From an uncultured Mediterranea sp. (lineage in GTDB: Bacteria; Bacteroidota; Bacteroidia; Bacteroidales; Bacteroidaceae), in NCBI RefSeq assembly GCF_902493215.1, contig NZ_CABUOL010000003.1, positions 62,001-126,000 on the forward strand: DNA of 64,000 nucleotides, read 5' to 3'. The translations under genes were made by a program, and so were the position numbers. Position 1 is the stretch's first letter, and every line of letters starts with the position of its first letter. The notes beneath the pieces were generated by a model. That model made no database searches and had not been told where the DNA came from. It saw only the letters and a program-made list of their open reading frames with translations. Shown one piece after another: positions 8,347 through 17,099 of this stretch.

Positions 8347-9576
8347 TCAATCTTTAAACCGTACAATCGCCAGCACAGGGTTGTCATCCTCGGCTCGGGT
8401 GGCGGCAATCTCCTTCAGCGGGCCATGTACGTTGCCTGCTTCCGACTGTTCTACCAGATCACTGCTGGGAATCAGATAACAGGTCGTGTTCCAAACCGTA
8501 TTTGTATGGCTTCCGCCACCCAGCCCGCATGACAGTTCCTCGCAGTCCCGATTGACGAGTTTGCATACATACGGCCTTCCGGCTGCATAATCATAAACCA
8601 TAGATTGGGAAGAGAATCCCGTGCGGGTCTCAAAATCGAATTCAAAATCCACCAGGTCAAAGAAAAAGTAAGAGCCCGTCTTAAAGTCCGGACAGATCAC
8701 TTTGGGAGTTTCCATGGAGAGTACCGGCGGCGTACGTACCAGCATCGGCGAAAGTACACCTTGGGGAGTATAGGTATAGATTGTATCCGCCGACAAATCA
8801 CCGATCACATAACTATCCTCACAGCGGATAATGGGATCATAAGCCAAAGCAGCTGAAATACTCCGATTCTCGCCGAGAGGTTTGGACAGACGATTGGATA
8901 TACGTTTGGTAAAATGAATGTCCAGTTCCTTCACGATCTTTCCGGTCTTTTTGGAAAGCAACATATATGGTTTCGCCAGATTGGAAATACCCTGCTGGTC
9001 AACATCCCTGTCGCACACCAACAGACAATCAGCAGAAAAATCCAGAATGCTACCCAGAGCCATCTTGAATGGGATGGGCAACGTACGCTTATACTGTCCT
9101 GTAAACGAATACACCTGCATCCGATACCTCAGCAGATAATCCTCGACAAATATTTCCTGTGCTTGGGGATCCACAACTATTCCGTTGATAGACTGATATT
9201 CTTTACTGCCCTGTCCGGCATGACAGAAGCTGGAACGCACACTGCCGTCTCCATTAAAGAGGATAATCTCCTCCTCCAATGTATATGCCACAATCAGGCT
9301 GTCGGAAACATAACCCAGCATAGCACTAGAATTGGTCAGCAAAGCATTCTTCTTCGTTTCAAGGGGAATGTATTTCACATCGGCCAGATCCTGCAAAACG
9401 ATTGTCTTTTCAGGATAATCCTTGGTGACATCCAGCGTTGCCAACCCTTGTTCCTTCTTTGTTTCCTGAGTCTGTTCGGCAGAAGCGTTTTCCCCATTGT
9501 TCTGCTTGTTTGAACCGTTTGCCCCACAGGAACAAAGCAACAAACCGGCGTACAATACCCATACATAAGTTTTCAT
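8347..9576 (-). CDS. 6-bladed beta-propeller lipoprotein
   Basis: A 409-residue lipoprotein: signal peptide MKTYVWVLYAGLLLCSC with a lipobox Cys, then a Gln/Asn/Glu-rich linker to about residue 45. It continues with propeller-type repeats (VKYIPLETKKNALL, IILFNGDGSVRSSFCHAGQG, IVVDPQAQEIFVEDY) typical of the Bacteroides 6-bladed propeller family (DUF5128-like). The molecular function of the family is unknown. It is the last gene of the BlaI-M56 operon, 45 bases after a TlpA-like gene, so it probably acts at the cell envelope with those redox proteins. Confidence 0.8.
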   Translation of the reverse strand: MKTYVWVLYAGLLLCSCGANGSNKQNNGENASAEQTQETKKEQGLATLDVTKDYPEKTIVLQDLADVKYIPLETKKNALLTNSSAMLGYVSDSLIVAYTLEEEIILFNGDGSVRSSFCHAGQGSKEYQSINGIVVDPQAQEIFVEDYLLRYRMQVYSFTGQYKRTLPIPFKMALGSILDFSADCLLVCDRDVDQQGISNLAKPYMLLSKKTGKIVKELDIHFTKRISNRLSKPLGENRSISAALAYDPIIRCEDSYVIGDLSADTIYTYTPQGVLSPMLVRTPPVLSMETPKVICPDFKTGSYFFFDLVDFEFDFETRTGFSSQSMVYDYAAGRPYVCKLVNRDCEELSCGLGGGSHTNTVWNTTCYLIPSSDLVEQSEAGNVHGPLKEIAATRAEDDNPVLAIVRFKD

Positions 9577-9621
9577 GATACCTATTTTAAAAAAAACAGC
9601 CCCACAATTATTTACTCAGGT

Positions 9622-10803
9622 TCAAAGCTCAGGGGCTTTTTCAGTTTGAACCATCTCAACAGATACCCTTTTCTCCAACTTCTTCTTCAAGACTCCCTTC
9701 CGATAGCCTTTCCATATCTCCAGTATCTTCCCATCGGGAGCTATCAGTACAAAATAAGGGATGCCGCTCATTTTGTAACGCGACGCAAGCGTCCACCCGC
9801 CAGTTTTCAGTTCGTTCCACTGGTGGCCGGGCATCTCGTGTCCGGCCAAAAAAGTAATCCACCGCTCTTTGTTGTCGGTACAAATGCCTACCAACACCAG
9901 CTGGTCCGCATAGATTTCGGCTATCTCCTTCAGTTCCGGCTCTGCCATGCGACAAGGACCGCAAGCCACGCTCCAAAAGTCGAGCAGAATGTAGCGTCCT
10001 TTCAGTTCGGACAAGTGATGCTTTCTGCCGTCAGCGTCATAAAGAAGTCCGTCCACCATCTCGTCACCTTCATCCACCGTAGGAGCGGGAAAAGCATACG
10101 ATTCCATCAGTTTTCCCCTCTCCGTATTCTGCCAATCGAGGGGGAGACGGGCATAGAGCTGCTGGAAGTCGGGACGGCAGGAGGCCAAGAAGTCTTGTTG
10201 GCCTGTGGCATACCAGGCGATTTCCAGAAACTTGTCCAACCAAGCTTCTGTTACGGATATCGTCTTCAGGTAGGAAAGTCCCTTGCTGACAATACGGTTG
10301 TTCAGCTCACGCAATCGTTTCGAAGACAAGCTATCCCACCGCTCGGTTTCTTCGTCCAGACGAAGGATTTCTTCTACCTCAGCGGCAACGCAGGCCTCAT
10401 AACCCAACATGTCTTTCTGCAGGCCGACATTGGTCGTTACCGTCCATCGGTTCAACCACTTGTCCTCACCTTGAAAGTCAATCCAACCGCCAGGCTCCAC
10501 CCACAAGTCGAGTACCCAGTTGGGAAAACCTTTTCCCCAACCGAAAAACCTCAGATGTCGAGGGCGGGAAATCGTATCTTCATAGACCATCAGTCCGTCC
10601 TGTAAGGGAAACTCAGCAATGGTTTTGCCGGCGCCCATGCGGGGATTGAAATCATAAAGTACCCCCTTCACACTGTCGGGCATGTTCTTCAAGTTCCAAC
10701 GGATGACGAATTTCCCATCGGAAGGGGAAGCTCCCCAAACGGTTCCACAGCAAACAAACCAAACGAGCAGCCATGCCATGTATTTCATCATAGCCATACT
10801 CAT
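9622..10803 (-). CDS. TlpA-like thioredoxin-fold protein (third of the operon)
   Basis: A 393-residue exported protein. Hydrophobic signal MKYMAWLLVWFVCCGTVWG, a long N-terminal region of unknown fold, then a C-terminal thioredoxin/AhpC-TSA domain with the redox motif SVACGPCRMAEPEL near residue 282 and a cis-Pro loop, SGIPYFVLIAPDG. It probably reduces or exchanges disulfides in the periplasm. Its ATG at 10803 overlaps the stop of the M56 gene (ATGA), indicating translational coupling; ATGs at codons 3, 5 and 6 are possible alternatives. Confidence 0.85.
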   Translation of the reverse strand: MSMAMMKYMAWLLVWFVCCGTVWGASPSDGKFVIRWNLKNMPDSVKGVLYDFNPRMGAGKTIAEFPLQDGLMVYEDTISRPRHLRFFGWGKGFPNWVLDLWVEPGGWIDFQGEDKWLNRWTVTTNVGLQKDMLGYEACVAAEVEEILRLDEETERWDSLSSKRLRELNNRIVSKGLSYLKTISVTEAWLDKFLEIAWYATGQQDFLASCRPDFQQLYARLPLDWQNTERGKLMESYAFPAPTVDEGDEMVDGLLYDADGRKHHLSELKGRYILLDFWSVACGPCRMAEPELKEIAEIYADQLVLVGICTDNKERWITFLAGHEMPGHQWNELKTGGWTLASRYKMSGIPYFVLIAPDGKILEIWKGYRKGVLKKKLEKRVSVEMVQTEKAPEL

Positions 10804-12833
10804 TCTTTCTCCAGCTTCACTACCAGAATAGGCGAAGCCTTGAGACGGGCTTCCTTCATGCCGACATAGCCCACCTTGAGCATGGTGCCGTTGGGAGCCG
10901 TGAGCGTGAATTTACCGTCCACATCACTCACGGAGCCTCGAGTCGTACCTTCAATTGTGATATAGGCGCCGATGACAGGCTCGCCCTGCGTATCCATCAC
11001 CCGCCCGCTGACCTTCAGTTCGCCGTCCTTCGTGCTGGCAGCCGCTTTGGTACGGATAACAATGACACCGTTCTTGCCAGCCTCGCCATAGATTGCAACA
11101 GCCTCTTCGGGCTTCAACACGGTAACAGACTCAAACTGGTCGGGCGACAAAGACTTGAAAGTGGCTTCATCCACCAGCTTGTCGTCAATTACCACCTGCG
11201 CCTTCGACGCGTTGTCCAACACGCGGATGGTGGATACAGTGCCTGCCAAAGCCTTCGGCCCTTCCTTCTTCAGCGTGACCAGCATCACGGCTTTCTTGCT
11301 CTTGTCTGTCGTATATTTAGCCACATCAGCCGGTTCTTTCAGAATAATGAAGGATTGGATGCGCTCGGGATTGAGAGCCCCGAGGATTTCAGGGGTTACT
11401 TCCCGTCCGTCCACCAGTATCAGCATGTCCACATAGTCGGCAGTGCTTGTCCCCTTTATAATAAGGGGCTGGCTTTTGGGGGCGTCTTTCCCGCCGGCCT
11501 CAGTCAGTCTGAACATCATGGGGATGGTATATTTTACCGTCACCGCCTTCCCCTTCTGCATGCCAGGCTTCCACTTAGGCATGGAGCGAACGAGACGGAC
11601 GGCCTCGGCATCGAGCAGGCGGTCAACACTGTGCAATACACTCACATCGCTGATTGCGCCATTCTTATTAACCAGAAACTGAACAACCACACGCCCCTGC
11701 GTGCCTGCCTTCTTGGCCTCTTCGGGATAGCGCATGTTCTGCTCAATATACTTCATCATCTCCTTATAGCCACCAGGGAACTCAGGCATCTGCTCTACCA
11801 CCTCGAAGACGGATTCGTCGGGTGTCAGGGTGTCTTTCACCACTACGGAGGCAGTTTCTGCCTGATTTGTTTTCATACTTGCCACCAAATCATTAACTTT
11901 GGCGCTTGAAAGCTCGTCGGCTACAGCCGACACTTCGGGACGGGCAAAGGCCGACACGGCCAGTGCCGCCAGCGGGAGTACGTAGAGGTACTTTACCCGC
12001 GCCCACGGATTGGACTTTTCTTTTAACATCATAGTGATACGTTTTTTAAGTGAACTGTGATTAAAGCTGTTGGCCATAGAGTAGAGCCTTGTGCCGACAG
12101 CTTTTTTTATCAATAACATCTGATATTTCTTTGCATCCACGCCCTCGCGCAGTACGGTTTCGTCGGCCTCGTACTCGTGGATGGTCTGCAATTCCTGCTT
12201 CAGGAGCCACGCGGCGGGATTGAACCATTGTACGAAGATGCAGAGGTCGGCCAGCAGCAGGTCCAATGAATGATGGTTGCGGATGTGTGCCAGCTCGTGA
12301 ATGAGTATCTCGCGGCCGTTCTCTTCCAAATCCTTGCGCGAGAGGACAATACAGCGCATCCAGCTGAAGGGAGCGATGTCACAATCGTGCACCACCAGCC
12401 TTACATTCTCCGCCCTGCCCGGCAACCAATCGGCCAACCGCTCCAAGCGGCCCCGACGAAGCAAGACAGCCAACCGCCCCAGCGACCACAGGTTACGCAC
12501 GGCAAAGAAGACAATGCCCACCAGATAGACCAGCAGAGCCACGCGCACCCACAGGGCCGTAGTGGGTTGGGACACGACCTCGCCCTCCGCCTGCACATCG
12601 GCCAGCAGGAGGAGCTGTTCCAACGTGAGCATCGTCTCGTGTACAGGAGCGGGACGGTTCACGCTGACTTCCACCAGCGGCAGTACGGACGAGAGCACCA
12701 GCAACCCCAGCAGGGCAAAGCGATTGAAGCGATGAAACGTGTCGCGGCTCATCAGCAACTTGTAGAACAGATAGAACACCGCCAGGCAGGCAGCAGACTT
12801 GAGTATATAAACTAAAAAGGTTCCCATATTCAT
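10800..12833 (-). CDS. M56 (BlaR1-like) metallopeptidase fused to TonB C-terminal and CarboxypepD-reg-like domains
   Basis: A 677-residue membrane protein. The N-terminus carries BlaR1/MecR1-type transmembrane segments (FLVYILKSAACLAVFYLFY, FALLGLLVLSSVLP). A zinc protease site, HELAH, near residue 179, is followed by HEYEADE. A further membrane segment lies at YLYVLPLAALAVSAFA. Beyond it is a TonB C-terminal-like domain (MPEFPGGYKEMMKYIEQNMRYP), then two related TonB-plug-like segments (MLILVDGREVTPEILGALN and AQVVIDDKLVDEATFKSLS), and a terminal SGRVMDTQGEPVIGAYITIEG carboxypeptidase-regulatory domain. By analogy with BlaR1 it senses something outside and cleaves the BlaI-like repressor encoded at the head of the operon; the ligand is unknown. 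Confidence 0.88.
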   Translation of the reverse strand: MNMGTFLVYILKSAACLAVFYLFYKLLMSRDTFHRFNRFALLGLLVLSSVLPLVEVSVNRPAPVHETMLTLEQLLLLADVQAEGEVVSQPTTALWVRVALLVYLVGIVFFAVRNLWSLGRLAVLLRRGRLERLADWLPGRAENVRLVVHDCDIAPFSWMRCIVLSRKDLEENGREILIHELAHIRNHHSLDLLLADLCIFVQWFNPAAWLLKQELQTIHEYEADETVLREGVDAKKYQMLLIKKAVGTRLYSMANSFNHSSLKKRITMMLKEKSNPWARVKYLYVLPLAALAVSAFARPEVSAVADELSSAKVNDLVASMKTNQAETASVVVKDTLTPDESVFEVVEQMPEFPGGYKEMMKYIEQNMRYPEEAKKAGTQGRVVVQFLVNKNGAISDVSVLHSVDRLLDAEAVRLVRSMPKWKPGMQKGKAVTVKYTIPMMFRLTEAGGKDAPKSQPLIIKGTSTADYVDMLILVDGREVTPEILGALNPERIQSFIILKEPADVAKYTTDKSKKAVMLVTLKKEGPKALAGTVSTIRVLDNASKAQVVIDDKLVDEATFKSLSPDQFESVTVLKPEEAVAIYGEAGKNGVIVIRTKAAASTKDGELKVSGRVMDTQGEPVIGAYITIEGTTRGSVSDVDGKFTLTAPNGTMLKVGYVGMKEARLKASPILVVKLEKE

Positions 12834-12841
12834 TTGTCAAT

Positions 12842-14683
12842 TTAAAACGTTCCTAATGCTTTTTCCAACTCCTGCTTCATAACCTCCGTGCCTGGGAAAC
12901 CTACATGTTGGTACACCACGCGGCCTTCCCTGTCCAATATCAAGTAGGCGGGGATGCCTGTGAACTGATATTTCTTCAACAGGTCGGCATTCTGTGCGTT
13001 GGTCAGATAATAATGCTCGCCATGAATGTCGGGAATCATCTTCTTCCATAACACCTGCGGAGAGGTTTCGTCGGTCACGAACACAAAATCCACCTCCTTA
13101 CCCTTCAGTTCCTCCTTCATCGGCTGCATGCTCTTCATGGCCTGACGGCACGGACCGCACCACGTGGCCCAGAAGTCTATCAACACCACACGTCCCTTGT
13201 GACGGGCAGCAATGGCCGGCAGCAGGCTGTCGCCTCTGACGGAAGCGTCCAGCGTAGCAATGGTGTAACCGTCGCCTTCATTGGCAGACTTTTTCAGAGC
13301 CTCTGCGTATTCGTGGTGTTTGGTCAGAACATATTCGCGGATGGCAGGCGTCTGCAGGCTGTCCACCTTGGCCAGCAACGTATCGGGCAGCGGAGCCATA
13401 CGTCCCAGGTAGCAGCGCGCCATCTCGTTCAAGGCCGTGCTTTCCATATCCTTGCACCAGGGGTGGTCTGCGGCAGGGTCGTGAGCCTCACTCAAGGCCG
13501 ACACAATGCTCGAATAGCGCGTAGTCATCATCATGGCCGGTGAGCGGAGCGAGTCAAGCGCCATGATTTCGTCGCGGAAGCCAGGCCCTTCTACCAGGTT
13601 GCCCCGCTTCTGTCCTTTGACCCGCAGAGCAAAACCTATGGTGTACTTGGCAGAGGAAACATTGCTGAATGTCAGGGCCTGCAACTCCAAGTGCAGCAGT
13701 CTCTTCACTGAGGCACTGAACGAAGCATCGTTCTCCAGCCATCGTTCCACCCGATCGTAATAGGCCAATATCTTTTCTTTCAGTTCATCCACCGACATTG
13801 TACCGATGTCGTCCAGCTCATCGGTCGCATCCAGGCTGTAAGGGCTGTTGGCCAAGGCAGTGTTCAGCCCGTCGTAATCACCTTCGAACCATACTTTCTG
13901 CACGTTCTTGTACTCTTCGCCAAAGAGATGCGTACCCGCCATCTGCATGGCGTGATAGTTGACGGTCATCGTCACCTCGCTGCCCGGCACCACGAAGACC
14001 GAGAACTTCCGCCTGCCCACGTAGAACGACTTCAACCCTGGATGGGTCAAGTAGTCGTCTATCACACAAACGCCATCCTTCTCTTCGACTGAAATAGGCA
14101 GGAACGACTGCGCGCCCCATTCGCTCAAACCATAACGGATGCTGCCCGGCGACACCTTGCCCAGGAAACGGACGGTGATGCGGAACTTTCCAAAGGCAGG
14201 CTCGGCCGCCGGCAGAGGGCGGTCATAGTCGGGCCGATGATTGACCAAACGTTCGGGCACAACGATTTCGGGCTTTTTGCCGTCCAAATGTATCTGAAGC
14301 AGTTTCCAGCCCCTGTCCACATTTTCCTGAAAATCGAATGTGGCGACATCGAGCGGAAGTGGTTCGAATGTCCACTGCATGCTGACCTTCCCGTTAACGG
14401 CTACCTCCAAATCCTCCGTGGTAGAAATGCCTTCAGCCTTCTTCAAGGCATATTGCTTGCCTCCGGCCGACAAGGTAGCCGAAGGCGACAACCTGATTGC
14501 ATCACCCATGGCTCCGGCATAATAGTCTACGTCGACCACCGTACGGTCATCATAGAGAGATACACGGTTCACTTCCAGCCTTGTCTCCCCGCCCAGGAAG
14601 TAAGGTTTCTCCACCACCTTCAGTTGTGCGTACCCACTCAGCCAGCACAGCAAGGACAACATTACCAATAATATCTTTTTCAT
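12842..14683 (-). CDS. TlpA-like disulfide reductase with long N-terminal region (second of the operon)
   Basis: A 613-residue exported protein: signal MKKILLVMLSLLCWLSGYAQ, about 450 residues rich in beta-strand-like sequence of unknown family, then a thioredoxin domain with WATWCGPCRQAMKSM near residue 508 and the cis-Pro segment FTGIPAYLILDREGRVV. Probably a periplasmic thiol oxidoreductase. It lies 8 bases before the M56 gene and 254 bases after the first TlpA gene. Confidence 0.85.
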   Translation of the reverse strand: MKKILLVMLSLLCWLSGYAQLKVVEKPYFLGGETRLEVNRVSLYDDRTVVDVDYYAGAMGDAIRLSPSATLSAGGKQYALKKAEGISTTEDLEVAVNGKVSMQWTFEPLPLDVATFDFQENVDRGWKLLQIHLDGKKPEIVVPERLVNHRPDYDRPLPAAEPAFGKFRITVRFLGKVSPGSIRYGLSEWGAQSFLPISVEEKDGVCVIDDYLTHPGLKSFYVGRRKFSVFVVPGSEVTMTVNYHAMQMAGTHLFGEEYKNVQKVWFEGDYDGLNTALANSPYSLDATDELDDIGTMSVDELKEKILAYYDRVERWLENDASFSASVKRLLHLELQALTFSNVSSAKYTIGFALRVKGQKRGNLVEGPGFRDEIMALDSLRSPAMMMTTRYSSIVSALSEAHDPAADHPWCKDMESTALNEMARCYLGRMAPLPDTLLAKVDSLQTPAIREYVLTKHHEYAEALKKSANEGDGYTIATLDASVRGDSLLPAIAARHKGRVVLIDFWATWCGPCRQAMKSMQPMKEELKGKEVDFVFVTDETSPQVLWKKMIPDIHGEHYYLTNAQNADLLKKYQFTGIPAYLILDREGRVVYQHVGFPGTEVMKQELEKALGTF

Positions 14684-14773
14684 ACGGATTCTGTATTAAA
14701 TTATTTAAGTTTCGCATATAATATTTCCTTGGAAGTTAAGAACTTATAGAAGTTATCACTTCGCTTTGCTCTG

Positions 14774-14878
14774 TTAGAAGTTAAAGCCGGTAGTTTCGTA
14801 ATAGTAAATGGTTAATGATTAATGAGTCGTAGAAATTCTACATTCTTCATTTTCTCGTCTATTGGCTTTAACTTCTAA
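14774..14878. repeat. Long-range inverted repeat between two TlpA genes
   Basis: TTAGAAGTTAAAGCC (14774-14788) and its perfect complement GGCTTTAACTTCTAA (14864-14878) enclose a smaller GTAGAA-A-TTCTAC hairpin. A GCCCAC-CATA-GTGGGC hairpin follows at 14879-14894, then tandem AACTCCTTT words to 14930. Similar AGGAGTTA words occur at 27597-27640. It lies inside the operon, so it may weaken downstream expression. Confidence 0.7.
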
Positions 14879-14937
14879 GCCCACCATAGTGGGCGATAAC
14901 TCCTTTTAACTCCTTTAACTCCTACAAGTTTAACTTA

Positions 14938-15696
14938 TCATTGTTTCTCGCCCGACACCTGCCGGATAGCCTCCAGCAGCTCGTCGCGCTTCTGCTGGCT
15001 GGTACCTATCACCAGCTTGCGCACCACGCCCTGCTTATCCAGCACTACGGTAGTAGGTGTCTGCTGCACGCCGAACATCTTCCACAGCACAGAGTCGCCT
15101 GCCACCTGATGGAAGCGGAAGCCACGACGCTCCACAATCTTCTTGATCTGTTCGGGCGTATTCCAGGTGACGGCCAGGTAGTTCACGTCGGGGCAGGTGT
15201 CCATCCACCCATTCAGCTCGGGCATCTCGCGGATACAAGGGCCGCAACCTGTGTACCAGAAGTTCAACACCAGCGGACGCCCCTGCGTGTTACTGTCGGT
15301 CCAGCGGGTGCCGTCCGTGGCCTGCACGCTGAAGGGCTTGATGCGCTCGCCCTCCTTCAAGGCCAACTTGGGAGTACGATCTATGATGGACAGGAACTGC
15401 TTGTTTTCCTTCGCCTTCTCCAGCCAATAGTCGGCATCCTTCACTTCGGACAGGGGAATGGCATATTCTTTCGACTTCTCGCTCAGCTTGATGCCAGTCA
15501 CCAGCAACAGCATCCGCCCGTCGTCGCCCTTCAGGAAGGACATCCGATAGGAAGCTCCCTGCAACTCCGAAGGCATTTCCGCAAAGAAGCAGCTGTCCAC
15601 CAGCAGCTTCGGTTCCTTTTTCCCGTCCGACTGCCCCCAGACAGCTACGGTCAGGCTGCACAACAGCCACATCATCATAAGAATACGCTTGCTCAT
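14938..15696 (-). CDS. TlpA-like thioredoxin-fold protein (first of the operon)
   Basis: A 252-residue exported protein with signal MSKRILMMMWLLCSLTVAVWG, an N-terminal domain, and a thioredoxin domain from about residue 115 with WYTGCGPCIREMPELNGW near residue 150 and the cis-Pro loop QQTPTTVVLDKQG. A predicted periplasmic disulfide reductase. Its ATG overlaps the stop of the BlaI-like gene (TTATGA), so the two are translated together. Confidence 0.88.
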   Translation of the reverse strand: MSKRILMMMWLLCSLTVAVWGQSDGKKEPKLLVDSCFFAEMPSELQGASYRMSFLKGDDGRMLLLVTGIKLSEKSKEYAIPLSEVKDADYWLEKAKENKQFLSIIDRTPKLALKEGERIKPFSVQATDGTRWTDSNTQGRPLVLNFWYTGCGPCIREMPELNGWMDTCPDVNYLAVTWNTPEQIKKIVERRGFRFHQVAGDSVLWKMFGVQQTPTTVVLDKQGVVRKLVIGTSQQKRDELLEAIRQVSGEKQ

Positions 15697-16055
15697 AACC
15701 GTCCCTCCTCTACTTTCTGTATCAGTTCCTTCAGTTCCTTCAGCGAAATGTCCTCCTCCTTCACCAGAGACGACACGGCGCCCAGGTAGGAATTGTTGAA
15801 ATACTTGCTGATGACGCTCCGCAGGGTGCGGCGGCTGAAGTCGTCGCGACTGACGGTGGCATAATATTGATAGGTATTGCCATAGGCCTTGTGCGACAGA
15901 TAGCCTTTCTCCTCGAGCCCACGCACAATGGTGGACAGGGTATTGAAATGCGGCTTCGGCTCGTCGTAGAAAGCCAGCATCTCCTTCACGAACAGCGGGC
16001 CTTTTTCCCAGAAAAAGCCCATGATTTCTTCTTCTTTAGCGGTCAGTCCTTTCAT
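15693..16055 (-). CDS. BlaI/MecI-family transcriptional repressor
   Basis: A 120-residue winged-helix repressor. MKGLTAKEEEIMGFFWEKGPLFVKEML and HFNTLSTIVRGLEEKGYLSHKAYGN match the BlaI/MecI/CopY DNA-binding domain, with the proteolysis-prone linker region after it. It heads an operon that also encodes an M56 protease, the usual partner that inactivates such repressors. The operon lacks any beta-lactamase, so the controlled function here is probably envelope redox maintenance. It likely binds the TTAGTT/AACTAA sites upstream of its own gene. Confidence 0.92.
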   Translation of the reverse strand: MKGLTAKEEEIMGFFWEKGPLFVKEMLAFYDEPKPHFNTLSTIVRGLEEKGYLSHKAYGNTYQYYATVSRDDFSRRTLRSVISKYFNNSYLGAVSSLVKEEDISLKELKELIQKVEEGRL

Positions 16056-16100
16056 ATTTTCTCAGTTTTTAGCTCTTCCATCCGCAAATAACGAAAGAAT

Positions 16101-16150
16101 TTAGTTCATAAACTAATTTTTCTCGTTAATAAGAACTAAAAGATTTAGTT
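16101..16150 (-). promoter_or_regulatory. Putative operator pair for the BlaI-like repressor
   Basis: Two inverted-repeat sites lie 46-95 bases upstream of the repressor start: TTAGTT-CATA-AACTAA (16101-16116) and AACTAA-AAGAT-TTAGTT (16134-16150). The four half-sites are identical apart from orientation. Dyads in front of self-regulated BlaI-family operons are expected. A convincing -7 box is not visible. Confidence 0.55.
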
Positions 16151-16183
16151 TGCTTGAAAGAAGGGAAGGAGGCTAACTTTCTC

Positions 16184-16270
16184 ACCACAGATTACGCGGA
16201 TTTTCACAGATTATCCAGTCTTGACAATCTGGTATCTAAAAAATCTGTGGCAATCTGTGTAATCTGTGGT
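16184..16270. repeat. CACAGATT inverted repeat, copy 1
   Basis: ACCACAGATTACGCGGATT on the left and AATCTGTGTAATCTGTGGT on the right, forming a long imperfect hairpin with internal CACAGATT/AATCTGTG pairs. Related copies lie at 17725-17803 and 23394-23471. The 336-base gap 16056-16391 otherwise holds only the repressor operator and a weak -7-like TTAATTTG (16322-16329) before the hemerythrin gene. Confidence 0.85.
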
Positions 16271-16391
16271 CAACCCACGAAATACCTACAAATGGGGATT
16301 GTGCCGTCCGCCAAAAAATCGTTAATTTGCGGCCGAGAAAAGAACAACCGCTGCCCTAAGGCAGTTATAACAGTAACAAGCATTTACGCCC

Positions 16392-17099
16392 ATGAACGAA
16401 CCGCATAAATACCGCGCCACGGACAAGATGAGCGACCTCATCTGCGACAATTACTCCCTACTGATGGTGATGAGCCGCTTCGGCTTGTCGCTGGGCTTCG
16501 GCGACCGTTCGGTGAAGGACGTCTGCCAGACACAGGGGGTGGACTACAAGACCTTTCTGGCCGTAGCCAACTTCATCAGCCACGAACCCTACACGTACAG
16601 CGGCGAGGAGGACGACTTCTCGCTCACCGCCCTGATGGACTACCTGAAGCGGGCGCACGCGTACTTCCTCGACTTCAACCTGCCTGCCATCCGACGCAAG
16701 CTCATCGAGGCCATCGACTGCTCGGGTACCAACGATGTGGCCTTCCTCATCCTGAAGTTCTTCGACGAATATGCCAAGGAGGTGCGCCGCCACATGGAGT
16801 ACGAGAACCAGGCCGTCTTCACCTACGTGGACGGGCTGTTGCAAGGCCGCCTGTCCGACACCTACGACATCGCCACCTTCGCCAGCCACCACAACCAGAT
16901 AGACAGCAAGCTGACGGAACTGAAGAACATCATCATCAAGTATTACCCCGAGAAAGAGAACAACAACCTGCTGAACGCCGTCCTGTTCGACATCTTCAAT
17001 TGCGAGCAGGACCTGGCGTCGCACTGCCAGGTGGAGGACTACATGTTTGTGCCCGCCGTGGCGCAGATGGAAAGGAGATTGAAAGATGAGCACCAATAA
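16392..17099 (+). CDS. Hemerythrin-domain protein (YtfE/RIC-like)
   Basis: A 235-residue cytoplasmic protein. Hemerythrin-type metal ligands are visible along the helical bundle: His in KRAHAYFLDF, His and Glu in RRHMEYENQAVFTY, the HH pair in ASHHNQIDSKL, and His and Glu in LASHCQVEDYMFVPA. The N-terminal ~80 residues resemble the region preceding the bundle in ScdA/YtfE-type iron-centre repair proteins. A di-iron site would bind O2 or NO, or handle iron. It overlaps the next gene by 14 bases, which points to a sensing role for the regulator or shared control. Confidence 0.85.
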   Translation: MNEPHKYRATDKMSDLICDNYSLLMVMSRFGLSLGFGDRSVKDVCQTQGVDYKTFLAVANFISHEPYTYSGEEDDFSLTALMDYLKRAHAYFLDFNLPAIRRKLIEAIDCSGTNDVAFLILKFFDEYAKEVRRHMEYENQAVFTYVDGLLQGRLSDTYDIATFASHHNQIDSKLTELKNIIIKYYPEKENNNLLNAVLFDIFNCEQDLASHCQVEDYMFVPAVAQMERRLKDEHQ

